From Spirochaetales bacterium (lineage in GTDB: Bacteria > Spirochaetota > Spirochaetia > SZUA-6 > JAFGRV01): a stretch of DNA of 42,019 nt. Every line of letters starts with the position of its first letter. The first letter of the stretch is position 1. The stretch spans positions 1 to 42,019 of the forward strand of contig JAFGKU010000218.1 of the NCBI GenBank assembly GCA_016928415.1. The letters are read 5' to 3'. The position numbers and the translations under genes were made by a program. Positions 1 through 9,100 of this stretch are shown piece after piece. The notes beneath the pieces are model-generated. The model had not been told where the DNA came from. It ran no database searches and saw only the letters and a list, made by a program, of their open reading frames with translations.

Positions 1-456
1 CGTGGCCGTATCAGTAGCTGAGTCGGTAGGTGTTGGTGTATCCGTGGCAGTGTCTGTCGCTGAATCAGTCGGTGTCGGCGTATCCGTGGCCGTGTCAGTT
101 GCTGAGTCAGTAGGTGTCAGCGTATCCGTGGCTGTATCTGTCGGGGAATCGGTTGGAGTCGCCGTATCCGTAGCTGTATTTGTCGGGGAATCCGTGGCCG
201 TTGGAGAATCTGTAGCTGTGTTTGTAGGTGAATCGGTTGCGGTTGGCGTATCAGTAGGGGTATCAGTAGGTGAATCGGTTGGTGTCGGCGTATCCGTGGC
301 TGTAAATGTGGGAGAGTCAGTTGCTGTCGGTGTGTCCGTGGCTGTATCCGTGGGAGAATCGGTTGCCGTTGGTGTGTTCGTGGCTGTATCCGTTGGTGAA
401 TTGGTAGCCGTGTTTGTAGGGGAATCCGTGGCGGTAGGAGTGTCTGTCGGCGTGTG
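1..456 (-). repeat. Coding tandem repeat, about 42 bp unit
   Basis: Degenerate tandem repeats encode the Thr/Pro/Asp-rich linker of the lipoprotein. Near the left edge the period is 42 bp (14 residues, [14 protein letters not shown]); further upstream the unit varies ([12 protein letters not shown] types). Third positions differ between copies while the amino-acid pattern is kept, which argues for selection on the protein rather than very recent expansion. Confidence 0.85.
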
Positions 457-594
457 CAAAGGGTCAGGAGTTGGGGTGAAAACGTTATTAAGGGGATCAT
501 TCAGGTCAAAATTACCGCAGCCTGTAAGTATACCGGTTATGATTATTATTAATATAAGGAGTAAGTGCCGGTGGAATTGCCGCTTCCTATTCAT
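1..594 (-). CDS. Pro/Thr/Asp-repeat lipoprotein, 5' part only
   Basis: A leftward open frame starts at ATG 594 and runs off the left edge (198 codons visible, no stop). The product begins with a basic N-terminus (MNRKRQF), a hydrophobic stretch at residues 11-22 and a lipobox LTGC with the acylated cysteine at residue 25, so it should be a signal-peptidase-II lipoprotein. After a short linker ([19 protein letters not shown]) it becomes a low-complexity chain of Thr, Pro, Asp, Ala and Ser with a unit such as [14 protein letters not shown]. Such Thr/Pro-rich stretches usually act as extended, possibly glycosylated cell-surface linkers to a C-terminal domain, which lies outside the window. The opposite strand is also open here, but encodes only a Val/Ser/Gly repeat with no signal and is a shadow. 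Function unknown. Confidence 0.85.
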   Translation of the reverse strand, partial: MNRKRQFHRHLLLILIIIITGILTGCGNFDLNDPLNNVFTPTPDPLHTPTDTPTATDSPTNTATNSPTDTATNTPTATDSPTDTATDTPTATDSPTFTATDTPTPTDSPTDTPTDTPTATDSPTNTATDSPTATDSPTNTATDTATPTDSPTDTATDTLTPTDSATDTATDTPTPTDSATDTATDTPTPTDSATDTAT

Positions 595-694
595 TGATCA
601 ATAAATTCTCTTCCTCTATTAATTGAATTTAATAATATTTTATGTCGAATTCAAATAATAAATCTATTTTCACGTAAAATTTTGCTATAATTAT

Positions 695-706
695 TGATAA
701 TTATCA
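695..706. promoter_or_regulatory. 12-bp palindrome TGATAATTATCA, possible Fur/PerR-type operator
   Basis: In the AT-rich 239-bp space between the divergent lipoprotein and hypA genes there is a perfect palindrome TGATAATTATCA, flanked by ATTAT and TTTAA. It resembles half-sites of Fur-family operators (GATAAT hexamers), and a Fur-family gene is present at 22151-22606. The resemblance is partial and it sits about 90 bp upstream of the hypA promoter, so a regulatory role is only a suggestion. Nothing else is evident in this spacer apart from the hypA promoter. Confidence 0.25.
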
Positions 707-795
707 TTTAAGTTGATAAATTGATTCATACAAATTTTTAATTTTTATGAGAAAACGTTATCAGGGTAAATGGGGGCTATGCTAAAAGGACGCGC

Positions 796-823
796 TTGAT
801 TATTTTCGCCATGACGTTATAAA
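796..823 (+). promoter_or_regulatory. hypA promoter, implies leaderless mRNA
   Basis: TTGATT (796-801), a 16-bp spacer and TATAAA (818-823) form a good sigma70-type promoter. Transcription should begin near 830-834, at or just before the hypA ATG at 834. There is no Shine-Dalgarno before that ATG; the sequence there is instead CCTCCT, the complement of one. Confidence 0.6.
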
Positions 824-833
824 ATAACCTCCT

Positions 834-1187
834 ATGCATGAATACGGTATCGTCAGTACGATCGTAAATACGGTGCTGAAGGAACTTTCCACACGTAATA
901 TGGAACCGGAACAGGTTATTTCAGTAAATATGGTAGCAGGAAAACTGCACCAGATTATTGAAGAAAACATGCAGTTTGCCTTTGAAGTTCTGACAAAGGA
1001 TACGGGGTTGTCCGGCTGCCGGCTGAATATTGAATTCAAACCTGTCCGCATACGCTGCCGTGCGTGCGGAACGGAAGGCGAGGTATCAGGAGCCTTTTTC
1101 CTGTGCGGTGCCTGCCAGTCCCATGATGTGGAAGTGGTCACGGGTAAAGAATTATACCTGGAAAACCTGGAGGTGAGGGATGAGTAA
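834..1187 (+). CDS. hypA: Hydrogenase nickel incorporation protein HypA
   Basis: HypA (117 aa, usual length) delivers nickel to [NiFe]-hydrogenase, and in some bacteria to urease, together with the GTPase HypB. The N-terminus is Met-His-Glu, whose amino group and His2 form the nickel site, so the start at 834 is fixed by function. The zinc site is the pair C75-x2-C78 and C91-x2-C94 (RCRACG, LCGACQ). It overlaps hypB by 8 bp, indicating one operon. No hydrogenase structural gene or hypCDEF lies in the window. Translation probably begins on a leaderless transcript, because no ribosome-binding site precedes the ATG and the promoter ends 10 bp upstream. Confidence 0.95.
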   Translation: MHEYGIVSTIVNTVLKELSTRNMEPEQVISVNMVAGKLHQIIEENMQFAFEVLTKDTGLSGCRLNIEFKPVRIRCRACGTEGEVSGAFFLCGACQSHDVEVVTGKELYLENLEVRDE

Positions 1188-1836
1188 TCTGGAGATTAAG
1201 GTATACAAGAACCTTATGGGCGCCAATGAGGAATGGGCCGTCAAAATCCGGTCCGTTTTAAAAGAGAAAGGCGTGAGGATGGTCAATATAATCGGCTCGC
1301 CCGGTTGCGGTAAGACAAGCCTGCTTGAGTATATAGGCAAACACGGAACAGGCGAAAAAACGCCGGTACCTTTTGCCGTGCTGGAAGGGGACGTGGAAAC
1401 GACGAAGGATGCTGAACGTCTCAATGTACTGAAAATACCCGTAAGCCAGCTTATAACGAGCGGCGGCTGCCACCTGGAGGCGAAAATGGTCTACCATGCC
1501 CTGTGCGACCTTGACCTGGACCGCATAAAGCTTGTCGTGGTGGAGAACGTGGGCAACCTGGTCTGTCCCGCCGAATTTGACCTGGGAGAGGACGCCAAGA
1601 TAGCCGTGCTCAGTATAACGGAAGGAGAAGATAAGCCCGTCAAGTATCCCATGCTGTTCAGGGAGGCGAAGGCCTGCGTATTGACAAAAATCGATTTATT
1701 GCCCCATCTTAAATTCGATCTGCCGGCCTGTCTCGAATACGTTAAGCAGGTGAATGGAAGTATCCCCGTTTTCCAGGTTTCTTCCTATACCGGTGAGGGG
1801 ATGGATGATTTTACCCGGTGGTTTATCGGTGTATAA
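1180..1836 (+). CDS. hypB: Hydrogenase/urease nickel incorporation GTPase HypB
   Basis: A SIMIBI-class GTPase of 218 aa that powers nickel insertion by HypA. The P-loop is GSPGCGKT (residues 39-46), followed by the switch segment GDVETTKDAERL (70-81) and the guanine-specificity motif TKID (169-172). The G-domain metal site is visible as C97-H98 (GGCHLEA) with C129 (NLVCPAEFD). The N-terminal CxxCGC motif and the His-rich nickel-storage region found in some HypB proteins are absent, so this is the short form. The start lies inside the end of hypA, preceded by the strong Shine-Dalgarno GGAGGTGAGGG, so the two genes are translationally linked. Confidence 0.95.
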   Translation: MSNLEIKVYKNLMGANEEWAVKIRSVLKEKGVRMVNIIGSPGCGKTSLLEYIGKHGTGEKTPVPFAVLEGDVETTKDAERLNVLKIPVSQLITSGGCHLEAKMVYHALCDLDLDRIKLVVVENVGNLVCPAEFDLGEDAKIAVLSITEGEDKPVKYPMLFREAKACVLTKIDLLPHLKFDLPACLEYVKQVNGSIPVFQVSSYTGEGMDDFTRWFIGV

Positions 1837-1877
1837 TATTATGGAGTGAATTAATATTCATTTTACAGCCCTCCGGC

Positions 1878-1906
1878 TTGAACAAATTGATGCACAATAG
1901 TATGCT
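1878..1906 (+). promoter_or_regulatory. Promoter for the dehydrogenase gene
   Basis: TTGAAC (1878-1883), 17 bp, TATGCT (1901-1906). Each hexamer matches consensus at four of six positions with ideal spacing. It would give a leader of about 80 nt before the GTG start at 1994. Confidence 0.4.
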
Positions 1907-1993
1907 TTGAACGATAGTGTTTTTCGGGCGCAATGGGAAACAGGTATGTTTTTCAGGGTGTGCCTTGATATTTCTATTTTAAGGAGAATAATT

Positions 1994-3100
1994 GTGGCAG
2001 GTAAAGAAGTTTTCCTGAGCGTGGATACGGTTCGCGGATTCATGGCCGATGTTTTTACCGGATTAGGCGTTCCCGGGGAAGAAGCGGAAATATGCGCGGA
2101 CGTACTTATCGCTTCGGATTTAAGAGGGATTGATTCGCACGGGGTCGGCCGGCTTAAGATGTATTATGACAGGATTAAGCTGAAGATTCAAAAGCCCGTG
2201 ACGAAAATAGATGTTATAAAGGAGACGGAAACCACGGCAGTTCTGGATGGAAACCACGGCATGGGCCAAGTCATCAGCACCACGGCAATGAAAATGGCCA
2301 TACAGAAGGCCCAAAAATACGGGATGGGAAGCGTGGCCGTGCGTAATTCAACCCATTATGGAATAGCCGGCTATTATCCGTTGATGGCCATAGCGGAAGG
2401 AATGATCGGACTTACCGTAACCAATGCCAGGCCTTCCATTCCACCGACATTCGGGGTAACACCTTCGCTGGGAACCAATCCCCTTACATTCGGCGTACCG
2501 ACGGATGAACCTTTTCCTTTTTTGATCGATTGTGCCACATCCATCAGTCAACGGGGGAAAATAGAGTTTTTGGACAGGGCGGAAAAACCTACGCCGGAAG
2601 GATGGGCCATAGACCAGGAGGGCAAGCCCGTAACCGATACAAAAAAACTGCTGGGTGACCTCGTGGCCGGAACGGCGGCTTTATTGCCGGTCGGCGGCGC
2701 CGGGGAACTTTTAGGCGGTCACAAGGGGTATGGATGGGCCGTCATGGTAGAGATTCTTTCGGCAGCCCTTACAAACGGGGCTTTCATGGAAGATTTAAAG
2801 GGGAAGGATAAGGATGGTAAACCGGCTCCGTATAAACTGGGGCACTTCTTTCTGGCCATCAATATAGAAAGTTTCATAGGACTTGATCAATTCAAGAAAA
2901 CCGCCGGATCCATCATGCGTGCCCTCAGAAACTCGAAAAAGGTGCCGGGAGAGGAACGCATTTATACGGCCGGAGAAAAAGAATATGAAATGGAAAAACA
3001 GAGGAGGAAGAACGGTATCCCCATAAATGAAAATCTCCAGAAAAATTTGCTGATCATGAAAAATGAACTTGGTCTGACAGGCTATGATTTTCCCTTTTAA
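1994..3100 (+). CDS. Ldh/YlbC-family (type 2) malate/L-lactate dehydrogenase
   Basis: NAD(P)-dependent 2-hydroxyacid dehydrogenase of the type-2 malate/L-lactate/ureidoglycolate family, 368 aa (family about 330-370). Diagnostic segments are DSHGVGRLKMYYDR with the catalytic histidine near residue 48, the NARPS...LGTNPLTFGVP nucleotide-binding region, and GGHKGYGWAVMVEILSAALT near the C-terminus. The frame is open from 1907, but the start is set at GTG 1994 because AAGGAG (1981-1986) lies 7 nt before it and the family N-terminus (VSVDTVRGFMADVFTGLGVP) follows directly. The substrate (malate, lactate, sulfolactate or another 2-hydroxyacid) cannot be told from sequence. Gene stands alone between hypB and the HEAT protein; a cytoplasmic enzyme. 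Confidence 0.9.
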   Translation: MAGKEVFLSVDTVRGFMADVFTGLGVPGEEAEICADVLIASDLRGIDSHGVGRLKMYYDRIKLKIQKPVTKIDVIKETETTAVLDGNHGMGQVISTTAMKMAIQKAQKYGMGSVAVRNSTHYGIAGYYPLMAIAEGMIGLTVTNARPSIPPTFGVTPSLGTNPLTFGVPTDEPFPFLIDCATSISQRGKIEFLDRAEKPTPEGWAIDQEGKPVTDTKKLLGDLVAGTAALLPVGGAGELLGGHKGYGWAVMVEILSAALTNGAFMEDLKGKDKDGKPAPYKLGHFFLAINIESFIGLDQFKKTAGSIMRALRNSKKVPGEERIYTAGEKEYEMEKQRRKNGIPINENLQKNLLIMKNELGLTGYDFPF

Positions 3101-3132
3101 TAAAGTGAGAGTCCTGTAGAGGGGGTTTGTCA

Positions 3133-4038
3133 ATGTTTGAAAACATGAGTAAAGAGGAAAAACTGGATTTACTGGAACAAATTTCCTGCAATGATGACAG
3201 CATCTTCACGAATTATACAAAGGAAATCCTGCTGCTCATGGACGATCCTGACCCGGATATAAAATTGAAAGCCATTCTTGCTTCGTGGGATTATCCTTCA
3301 ATTGGAATGTCGGAAAAGCTGCTTGATCTGGCTGAAAATGATCCCGATGAGAAAATCAGGGCAAAGGCTATCGTTGCCCTCGGAAGATATATATACGAAT
3401 TATCCTATGATGATTTTGGCATTGATTTCGGCGTGGAAGACATGAACGAAGATGAACAGAAGGAACTGGACCAGTATAAGAAAATTTCCAATTTCCTTTT
3501 ACGCATAAATAAGGATTCATCCAGTACAAAAGATGAACGGCGGTATGCCATGGAGGCCCTGAGTTTTCTGGACAGGGAAGAAATTTCGCATATGATTCAG
3601 AAAGCGTACAATTCAGGCGACCCTCTTTTAAAATTATCGGCAATATTCAGTATGGGCCGTTCGGGAATGGAGAGATGGGAAAAGGACATTCTTGCTGAAT
3701 TGAACAGTGATGACCCCATGATTATAAAAGAAGCGGTAAAAGCGGCGGGAGAATGCGGAATAAAGCAGGCGGGCAAAATCCTGCGGCGATTGACATACGC
3801 GGAGAACAGGGATTTGCAGCTTGCGGCCATATGGGCTTTGGGACAAACGGGATGGGATGAAGGATATGAAAGGCTTCAAGAACTGGCGGGAACCTTCGGC
3901 GATGAAGAGATACAGGCCTGTGCACAGCAGGCCATGGAGGAGTGGGAAGTAATGAATGCCGCTGATGAAATGGATGAAGATCTTTATGAAAACGGGGAAT
4001 TGGATCTTGAAGATAACAACGGGGAAGATCATACCTGA
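3133..4038 (+). CDS. HEAT-repeat protein, acidic
   Basis: A 301-residue, strongly acidic, all-helical protein. Several HEAT-like helical pairs can be read: DPDPDIKLKAILASWDYPS, AENDPDEKIRAKAIVALGRY, SGDPLLKLSAIFSMGRSGM, SDDPMIIKEAVKAAGECGI and AENRDLQLAAIWALGQTGW, the last resembling PBS-lyase-type HEAT repeats. The C-terminal 30 residues are almost entirely Asp/Glu/Asn. No signal peptide or membrane segment, so probably a cytoplasmic scaffold or partner-binding protein; the partner is unknown. The start is taken at ATG 3133 because AGAGGGGG ends 7 nt upstream; the in-frame TTG at 3127 is too close to that site. It follows the dehydrogenase by 32 bp and may share its transcript. Confidence 0.8.
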   Translation: MFENMSKEEKLDLLEQISCNDDSIFTNYTKEILLLMDDPDPDIKLKAILASWDYPSIGMSEKLLDLAENDPDEKIRAKAIVALGRYIYELSYDDFGIDFGVEDMNEDEQKELDQYKKISNFLLRINKDSSSTKDERRYAMEALSFLDREEISHMIQKAYNSGDPLLKLSAIFSMGRSGMERWEKDILAELNSDDPMIIKEAVKAAGECGIKQAGKILRRLTYAENRDLQLAAIWALGQTGWDEGYERLQELAGTFGDEEIQACAQQAMEEWEVMNAADEMDEDLYENGELDLEDNNGEDHT

Positions 4039-4172
4039 GAAAAAGATCATTATTTTATTAAAATATAATGAATTATAAATGTTTAAGCCCGTAATCACGG
4101 CATCTTCTGTCTTTTAATGAGGGAATGCTGCCGTGAAATCGGGGGATAGAATATACCCGGGAGGAAATGAGG

Positions 4173-4517
4173 ATGGAGAAACGGAAATATAAGAGAAAAA
4201 TCATACCCATTAATGTTGAATTCGATTTGAGCAAACAGCAGGTGTGGCTTGAATCAAAGACCAAAGATATTGGCGGCGGCGGTATTTGTTTGATATTGTC
4301 AGAGAAAATTCCTTTAAAATCACAGCTGGAGTTGAAATTCAACCTGCCGGATTTATCATCATCGATATTGGCACTTGGTAAGGTGGTATGGACCGAGGAA
4401 GTACCGTCAAAAAAAAATCCGGTTTATTATACGGGTATCCAGTTTATCCGCATCCCTGAGGAGGCCCGCGGTTATATCATGAAATACGTCGAGGGCGCCA
4501 CCTTTGAACGCAGGTAA
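4173..4517 (+). CDS. PilZ-domain protein, putative c-di-GMP receptor
   Basis: A single-domain PilZ protein of 114 aa. The N-terminal basic motif (RKYKRK) and the DIGGGGICL segment correspond to the RxxxR and D/NxSxxG c-di-GMP-binding motifs; the second is relaxed, with Gly in place of Ser. The beta-barrel continues through VVWTEE and YYTGIQF, followed by a C-terminal helix (PEEARGYIMKYV). Likely to respond to cyclic-di-GMP in motility, adhesion or envelope control; the target is unknown. ATG 4173 is preferred to ATG 4167 because GGAGG (4160-4164) is 8 nt from the former and only 2 nt from the latter. The gene ends shortly before the tRNA promoter. Confidence 0.85.
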   Translation: MEKRKYKRKIIPINVEFDLSKQQVWLESKTKDIGGGGICLILSEKIPLKSQLELKFNLPDLSSSILALGKVVWTEEVPSKKNPVYYTGIQFIRIPEEARGYIMKYVEGATFERR

Positions 4518-4559
4518 TATCCCGTAATAACCTCTATGGGTTTTCCCGATAAGCCCTAC

Positions 4560-4586
4560 TTGACTTTTTCAATGAATGCCTATACA
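4560..4586 (+). promoter_or_regulatory. Promoter of the tRNA pair
   Basis: TTGACT (4560-4565) and TATACA (4581-4586) with a 15-bp spacer (16 if ATACAT is used). Position is right for initiation about 10 nt upstream of tRNA-Gln. Confidence 0.5.
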
Positions 4587-4602
4587 TTTGTTTTTAAAAT
4601 AT

Positions 4603-4673
4603 TTCCCGGTAGTGTAATGGCAGCACAAAAGATTCTGGCTCTTTTAGTGGTGGTTCAAATCCATCCCGGGAAG
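4603..4673 (+). tRNA. tRNA-Gln (anticodon CUG)
   Basis: A full cloverleaf can be folded: 7-bp acceptor stem TTCCCGG/CCGGGAA, a short D arm GTG...CAC, anticodon stem AAAGA/TCTTT with loop TTCTGGC (anticodon CTG), and T arm GGTGG-TTCAAAT-CCATC. The discriminator is G4673. The U1-A72 first pair is typical of tRNA-Gln. CCA is not encoded and must be added after transcription. It is 8 bp from tRNA-Glu and co-transcribed with it. Confidence 0.93.
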
Positions 4674-4681
4674 GATTCCCT

Positions 4682-4753
4682 GGCCCCTTCGTCTATCGGC
4701 TAGGACAGGAGATTCTCATTCTTCAAAGAGGGGTCCGATTCCCCTAGGGGCTA
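4682..4753 (+). tRNA. tRNA-Glu (anticodon CUC)
   Basis: Acceptor stem GGCCCCT/AGGGGCT (with a G1-U72 wobble), D arm starting GTC...GAC, anticodon stem GGAGA/TCTTC with loop TTCTCAT (anticodon CTC), and T stem AGGGG/CCCCT. Discriminator A4753, no encoded CCA. The T-loop reads TCCGATT, so position 55, almost always U (later pseudouridine), is C at 4735. Either this is a real variant or a base error in the assembly. The rest matches the tRNA-Glu pattern, including T8-C9 after the acceptor stem. Confidence 0.9.
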
Positions 4754-4770
4754 AATATAATTATTAATAC

Positions 4771-4794
4771 TCCGGCGTAAGCCGGATTTTTTTT
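4771..4794 (+). terminator. Intrinsic terminator of the tRNA operon
   Basis: TCCGGC (4771-4776), GTAA tetraloop, GCCGGA (4781-4786), then eight T residues (4787-4794). A textbook rho-independent terminator placed 17 bp after tRNA-Glu. Confidence 0.93.
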
Positions 4795-4881
4795 ATACCA
4801 TTGCCTGCCGATAAACCGCTATAAAAAATGTGACGGCAATAGTAATATAACGGTTGATTCAGGTTGTCTTTTCACAGTATA

Positions 4882-4911
4882 TTGTTGCAAAGAGAGAAGG
4901 TATTTTATATA
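4882..4911 (+). promoter_or_regulatory. Possible carA promoter, near-leaderless
   Basis: TTGTTG (4882-4887), 18 bp, TATATA (4906-4911). If used, transcription would start at about the carA ATG (4917). The -35 hexamer is poor, so this is weak evidence, but it would explain why carA has no well-spaced ribosome-binding site. Confidence 0.35.
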
Positions 4912-4916
4912 AGGTT

Positions 4917-6071
4917 ATGAAAAATAATTGCTATCTTATTTTAGAAGACGGCTCAGTATATACGGGGAAAGGTTTCGGGAAGCAGGCTAAAACCATTGAA
5001 GAACTTGTTAATGACAAGACATCGAACCCTTCCGCCGGTGAGGTCGTTTTTAATACCGGTATGGCAGGCTACCATGAAATCCTCACCGACCCGTCCTATA
5101 AGGGACAGATAATCGTAATGACATACCCTCATATCGGCAACTACGGTACGGATGAAGAATGGAATGAATCGGGTAATGAAAAACCGGACAGCGGCAGGAG
5201 GATAAAGGCTTCCGGACTTGCCGTCCGTTCATTGTACGAAGGGCCGAGGCCTTTTAACAGAAAATCATTGGATGAGTTTCTTTCGGACCACGGGCTTTCC
5301 GGCATTACCGATATAGATACCCGGCGGCTTACATTGAGAATCAGGAATGAAGGCAGTCCCACGGGTCTGCTTGTCAGTCCCGAAAAGGAAACATTATCAA
5401 AAAGTGAATTGTCGCAGTGTATGAGCTACCTGAAATCCTTTCCCTGTATGGAGGGGAGAGACCTCGTCACCGACCTGGGAACACGGGAACCCATCGTTTT
5501 CAACGAGAAGGGGGCGCCCCACATCTGTCTTATAGACAGCGGTGTCAAGGCCAATATAATCAGGGATCTTGTCAAGTGCGGATGCAAGGTCACTTCGGTT
5601 CCCAACAGCGTCGATCTTGCGTTTGTCCAGGGCCTCAAAACAGACGGTGTGTTGTTTGCCAATGGCCCGGGAGACCCCGCCGTTCTTGCCCATCTTATTG
5701 GCCTGGCTGGCGATTTGATCGGTAAAAAGCCCGTATTCGGTATCTGCCTCGGTCATCAGCTTATTTCCATCGCCCTGGGAGCAAAAAGCTACAAGATGAA
5801 ATTCGGACACCATGGCGTAAACAATCCAGTAAGGGACGAATCGACAAAGGTAGTCCTGATTACGTCGCAAAATCATGGTTTTGCCATTGATGAAAAATCC
5901 CTGTCTCCGGATATCGAAGTCCGGTTCAGGAACGTCAATGATCAAACCATTGAAGGGATTTACCATAAGAAGCTGCCGGTCTACTCGGTACAGTTTCACC
6001 CGGAGGCGGCACCGGGGCCGCGGGATTCCTTTTTCATTTTTAAGGGTTTCCTGGAGTTGATCGGAAAATAG
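4917..6071 (+). CDS. carA: Carbamoyl-phosphate synthase small (glutaminase) subunit
   Basis: Hydrolyses glutamine and channels ammonia to CarB, for pyrimidine and arginine synthesis. The 384-residue protein has the N-terminal CarA domain ([17 protein letters not shown], then [19 protein letters not shown]) and a C-terminal class-I glutamine amidotransferase domain. The nucleophile is C277 in GICLGHQ; the catalytic dyad is H361 and E363 in [13 protein letters not shown]. The frame is open from 4854, but ATG 4917 gives the usual family N-terminus. The only AGG upstream is 2 nt from the ATG, too close for normal use. carB follows after 56 bp, so an operon is expected. A purine/pyrimidine attenuator was not recognised in the leader. 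Confidence 0.97.
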   Translation: MKNNCYLILEDGSVYTGKGFGKQAKTIEELVNDKTSNPSAGEVVFNTGMAGYHEILTDPSYKGQIIVMTYPHIGNYGTDEEWNESGNEKPDSGRRIKASGLAVRSLYEGPRPFNRKSLDEFLSDHGLSGITDIDTRRLTLRIRNEGSPTGLLVSPEKETLSKSELSQCMSYLKSFPCMEGRDLVTDLGTREPIVFNEKGAPHICLIDSGVKANIIRDLVKCGCKVTSVPNSVDLAFVQGLKTDGVLFANGPGDPAVLAHLIGLAGDLIGKKPVFGICLGHQLISIALGAKSYKMKFGHHGVNNPVRDESTKVVLITSQNHGFAIDEKSLSPDIEVRFRNVNDQTIEGIYHKKLPVYSVQFHPEAAPGPRDSFFIFKGFLELIGK

Positions 6072-6127
6072 AAGTCAATTACGGTGCGGGATATATATCG
6101 CGTGGATATCATGTAAGGAGGACGCTT

Positions 6128-9100
6128 GTGCCGGCGCGGAGAGATTTAGAAAGGATTTTGATAGTCGGATCAGGACCGATAGTGATCGGACAGGCCTGTG
6201 AATTTGATTATTCCGGGACACAGGCTGTCCGTGCCCTGAAAGAGGAGGGGTACAAGGTCATATTGGTGAACCCGAACCCGGCCACCGTAATGACCACCCC
6301 CGGAATCGCTGATGTGATCTATGTTGAACCATTGAAGGTGCCGTATGTCGAAGGCATAATACGGAAAGAAAGACCGGACGCGATTCTTCCCACGATGGGA
6401 GGCCAGACCGGCCTGAATCTTACCCTTAAATTATACGAAGAGGGTATCTTGGCGCGTTACGGCGTTGAAGTTATCGGTGCCAGCGTTGAATCAATCAGGC
6501 TCGCCGAGGACCGGGGGCTTTTCAAGGAAACCTGTAAAAAAATAGGCCTCGATGTTCCCCGTTCGGTTGTCACCAAATCCATGGAAGGCGCCCTGGAAAT
6601 GGAAAAGGAGACAGGGCTTCCCCTTGTCATCAGACCCAGTTTCACATTGGGGGGCCAGGGCGGCGCCATCGCCTACACGCATGAGGAATTAATAAGACTC
6701 ACAGAGAAAGCTTTCAGGGAAAGCCCCGTGAATGAAGCCCTTATAGAAGAGTCGATGCTGGGATGGAAGGAATTCGAGCTTGAGGTGATGCGCGACAGGA
6801 TTGATAACGCCGTGGTGGTCTGTTCCATAGAGAACCTGGACCCGATGGGCGTGCATACGGGCGACAGCATAACCGTGGCTCCGGTCCAGACCCTGTCGGA
6901 CAGGGAATACCAGGCCATGCGGACGGCCAGTCTTGAAGTGCTGCGGGCCATCGGCATTGACTGCGGCGGATCGAATGTCCAGTTTGCCATCAAGCCGGAT
7001 ACGGGGCGCATGACCATCGTCGAGATGAACCCCCGGGTTTCGCGGTCTTCCGCCCTTGCCAGCAAAGCAACGGGATTTCCCATTGCCAGGTGCGCGGCGC
7101 GCCTTGCCGTCGGATTCACGTTAGATGAGATTATCAATGAAATAACCGGCAAGACCGTTTCGGCCTTTGAGCCTTCGCTCGATTATGTCGTGGTCAAGGT
7201 GCCGAGATTTGAAATGGAGAAATTCCCTTCCGGGTACCTCACCCTCGGAACACAGATGAAATCCGTCGGCGAGGTGATGGCCATAGGGCGGACTTTTAAC
7301 GAGGCTTTGAACAAGGCCTACCGTTCTCTGGAACTCGGATACGAGGGGCTCGAGGAAATACCGGGCGTTGACGAGGCACTCCTGGATAAAATGCTGAAGC
7401 CGTTTCATCCCATGCGTCTTTTTGCCGTATACCACAAGATCAAAAAACACGGTGAAAAGATACTGGACGATCTTTACAAGGCCACCTCGTTTGACCCGTG
7501 GTTTCTTCACCAGATCCTTCTGCAGGTAACGCTTGAAAAGCGGATTGTAGAAGAGACACTGACACCCGAACTGCTGCTTGAAGCCAAGAGGAGTGGATTT
7601 TCGGATAAACGGATATCCGATCTGAACGGCATGTCACCGCAGGCCGTCGAGGAGATGCGCCTGAAGGAAAACATGCTCGCTTCCTTTCATTTTGTTGATA
7701 CATGCGCCGGTGAATTCGAGGCGAGAACCCCCTATTTTTATTCCACGTTCGGTGAAATCAACGAAGGTGACCCGATCGGCAGGGATACGGTCATTATTCT
7801 GGCATCAGGACCAAACAGGATCGGACAGGGACTGGAATTCGACACATGCTGTACATTGGCTTCCTTTGCCTACAGGAAGCTGGGTGTCAAGACCATACTT
7901 GTCAATTCAAACCCTGAAACCGTGTCCACCGATTTCAACACCTCCGACAGGCTTTACATGGAACCGCTTGTACCGGAAACGGTCAAGGAGGTAATGCGCA
8001 AGGAAAACATAAGGGATGTCATCGTCCAGCTGGGCGGACAGACTCCATTGAACATGTCCCGCGAGCTTGAGAAGTGGGGTGCCAACATTATCGGCACGAG
8101 GGTAAAAAGCATTTTCGATACGGAAGACCGCGGCTTGTTTGCCGATTTGTTGAAGCGCATAGGCCTCCGTCAGCCGGCCAACCGCATTGCCCGGACGAAG
8201 GATGACATCTTCAAATATTCCGAAGAGATAGGGTTTCCCGTTCTGTTAAGACCGTCGTTCGTGCTGGGCGGCAGGAGCATGTTCGTGTCATTTGTTCCGG
8301 AAGAGCTTTACGAGTTCCTTGCCACGGGAATCAAGATCGACCCCGAAAAGCCGGTGCTCGTTGACCAGTTTTTGGAGGATGCGTTTGAATATGACCTGGA
8401 CGCCATTTCAGACGGGAAGGAAGTGTATATTGCGGGCATATTGCAGCATATCGAGGCGGCCGGTATTCATTCAGGTGATTCGGCCTGTGTGTTTCCTCCC
8501 TTCAAATCATCGCCGGAAATACTGAAGGAGATGGCGGATGCAACACGCCGGATAGCCCTTGACATAAAATGCGTCGGATTTATCAACATCCAGTTCGCCG
8601 TCAAAGACGGGACCCTTTACATACTTGAAGTGAATCCGCGGGCATCGCGTACAATTCCCTTCCTCTCCAAGGCTTCGGGAATCAACCTGGTCGAGGCCGT
8701 TGTGAAAGTATGGCGCGGTATCTCCCTCAAGGAACAGGGATTGACGGGAATCGGGAAATGCATCACCGATTGGGCCGTCAAGGAAGCGGTATTCAGCTTT
8801 GAAAGGCTTGGAGATACGGACCCCATCCTCGGTCCCGAAATGAAATCTACTGGCGAGGTTATGGGTACGGGCTCTTCCTTCGGAGAAGCCTTTGCCAAGG
8901 CGCAGGCCTCGAGCGGAACCGTCCTGCCGACCAAAGGCAAGATATTTGTCTCCGTGAACAAGTACGACAGGAAGACGATTCTCCCCATTATCAAGGAATT
9001 GGCCGACCTGGGCTTTTCCATTGCGGCTACACGCGGTACTGCCAGATTCCTGTTCGACCATGGACTGTTCCCGGAAATCATACTCAAGATACACGATGGC

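Noticed and set aside
1-456. CRISPR array
   Set aside because: The repeats are contiguous, degenerate at third codon positions and in frame with a protein; there are no unique spacers and no cas gene.
2-604. Long plus-strand frame encoding Val/Ser/Gly repeats
   Set aside because: It lacks a signal or plausible domain. The minus strand gives a lipoprotein with signal peptide and lipobox and ordinary Thr/Pro repeats, so the plus frame is a shadow of it.
824-833. Ribosome-binding site for hypA at CCTCCT
   Set aside because: This is the complement of a Shine-Dalgarno sequence; it cannot act as one for the rightward gene.
4854-4916. Upstream extension of CarA to a TTG at 4854
   Set aside because: The extension has no ribosome-binding site and does not match the family N-terminus, which begins at ATG 4917.
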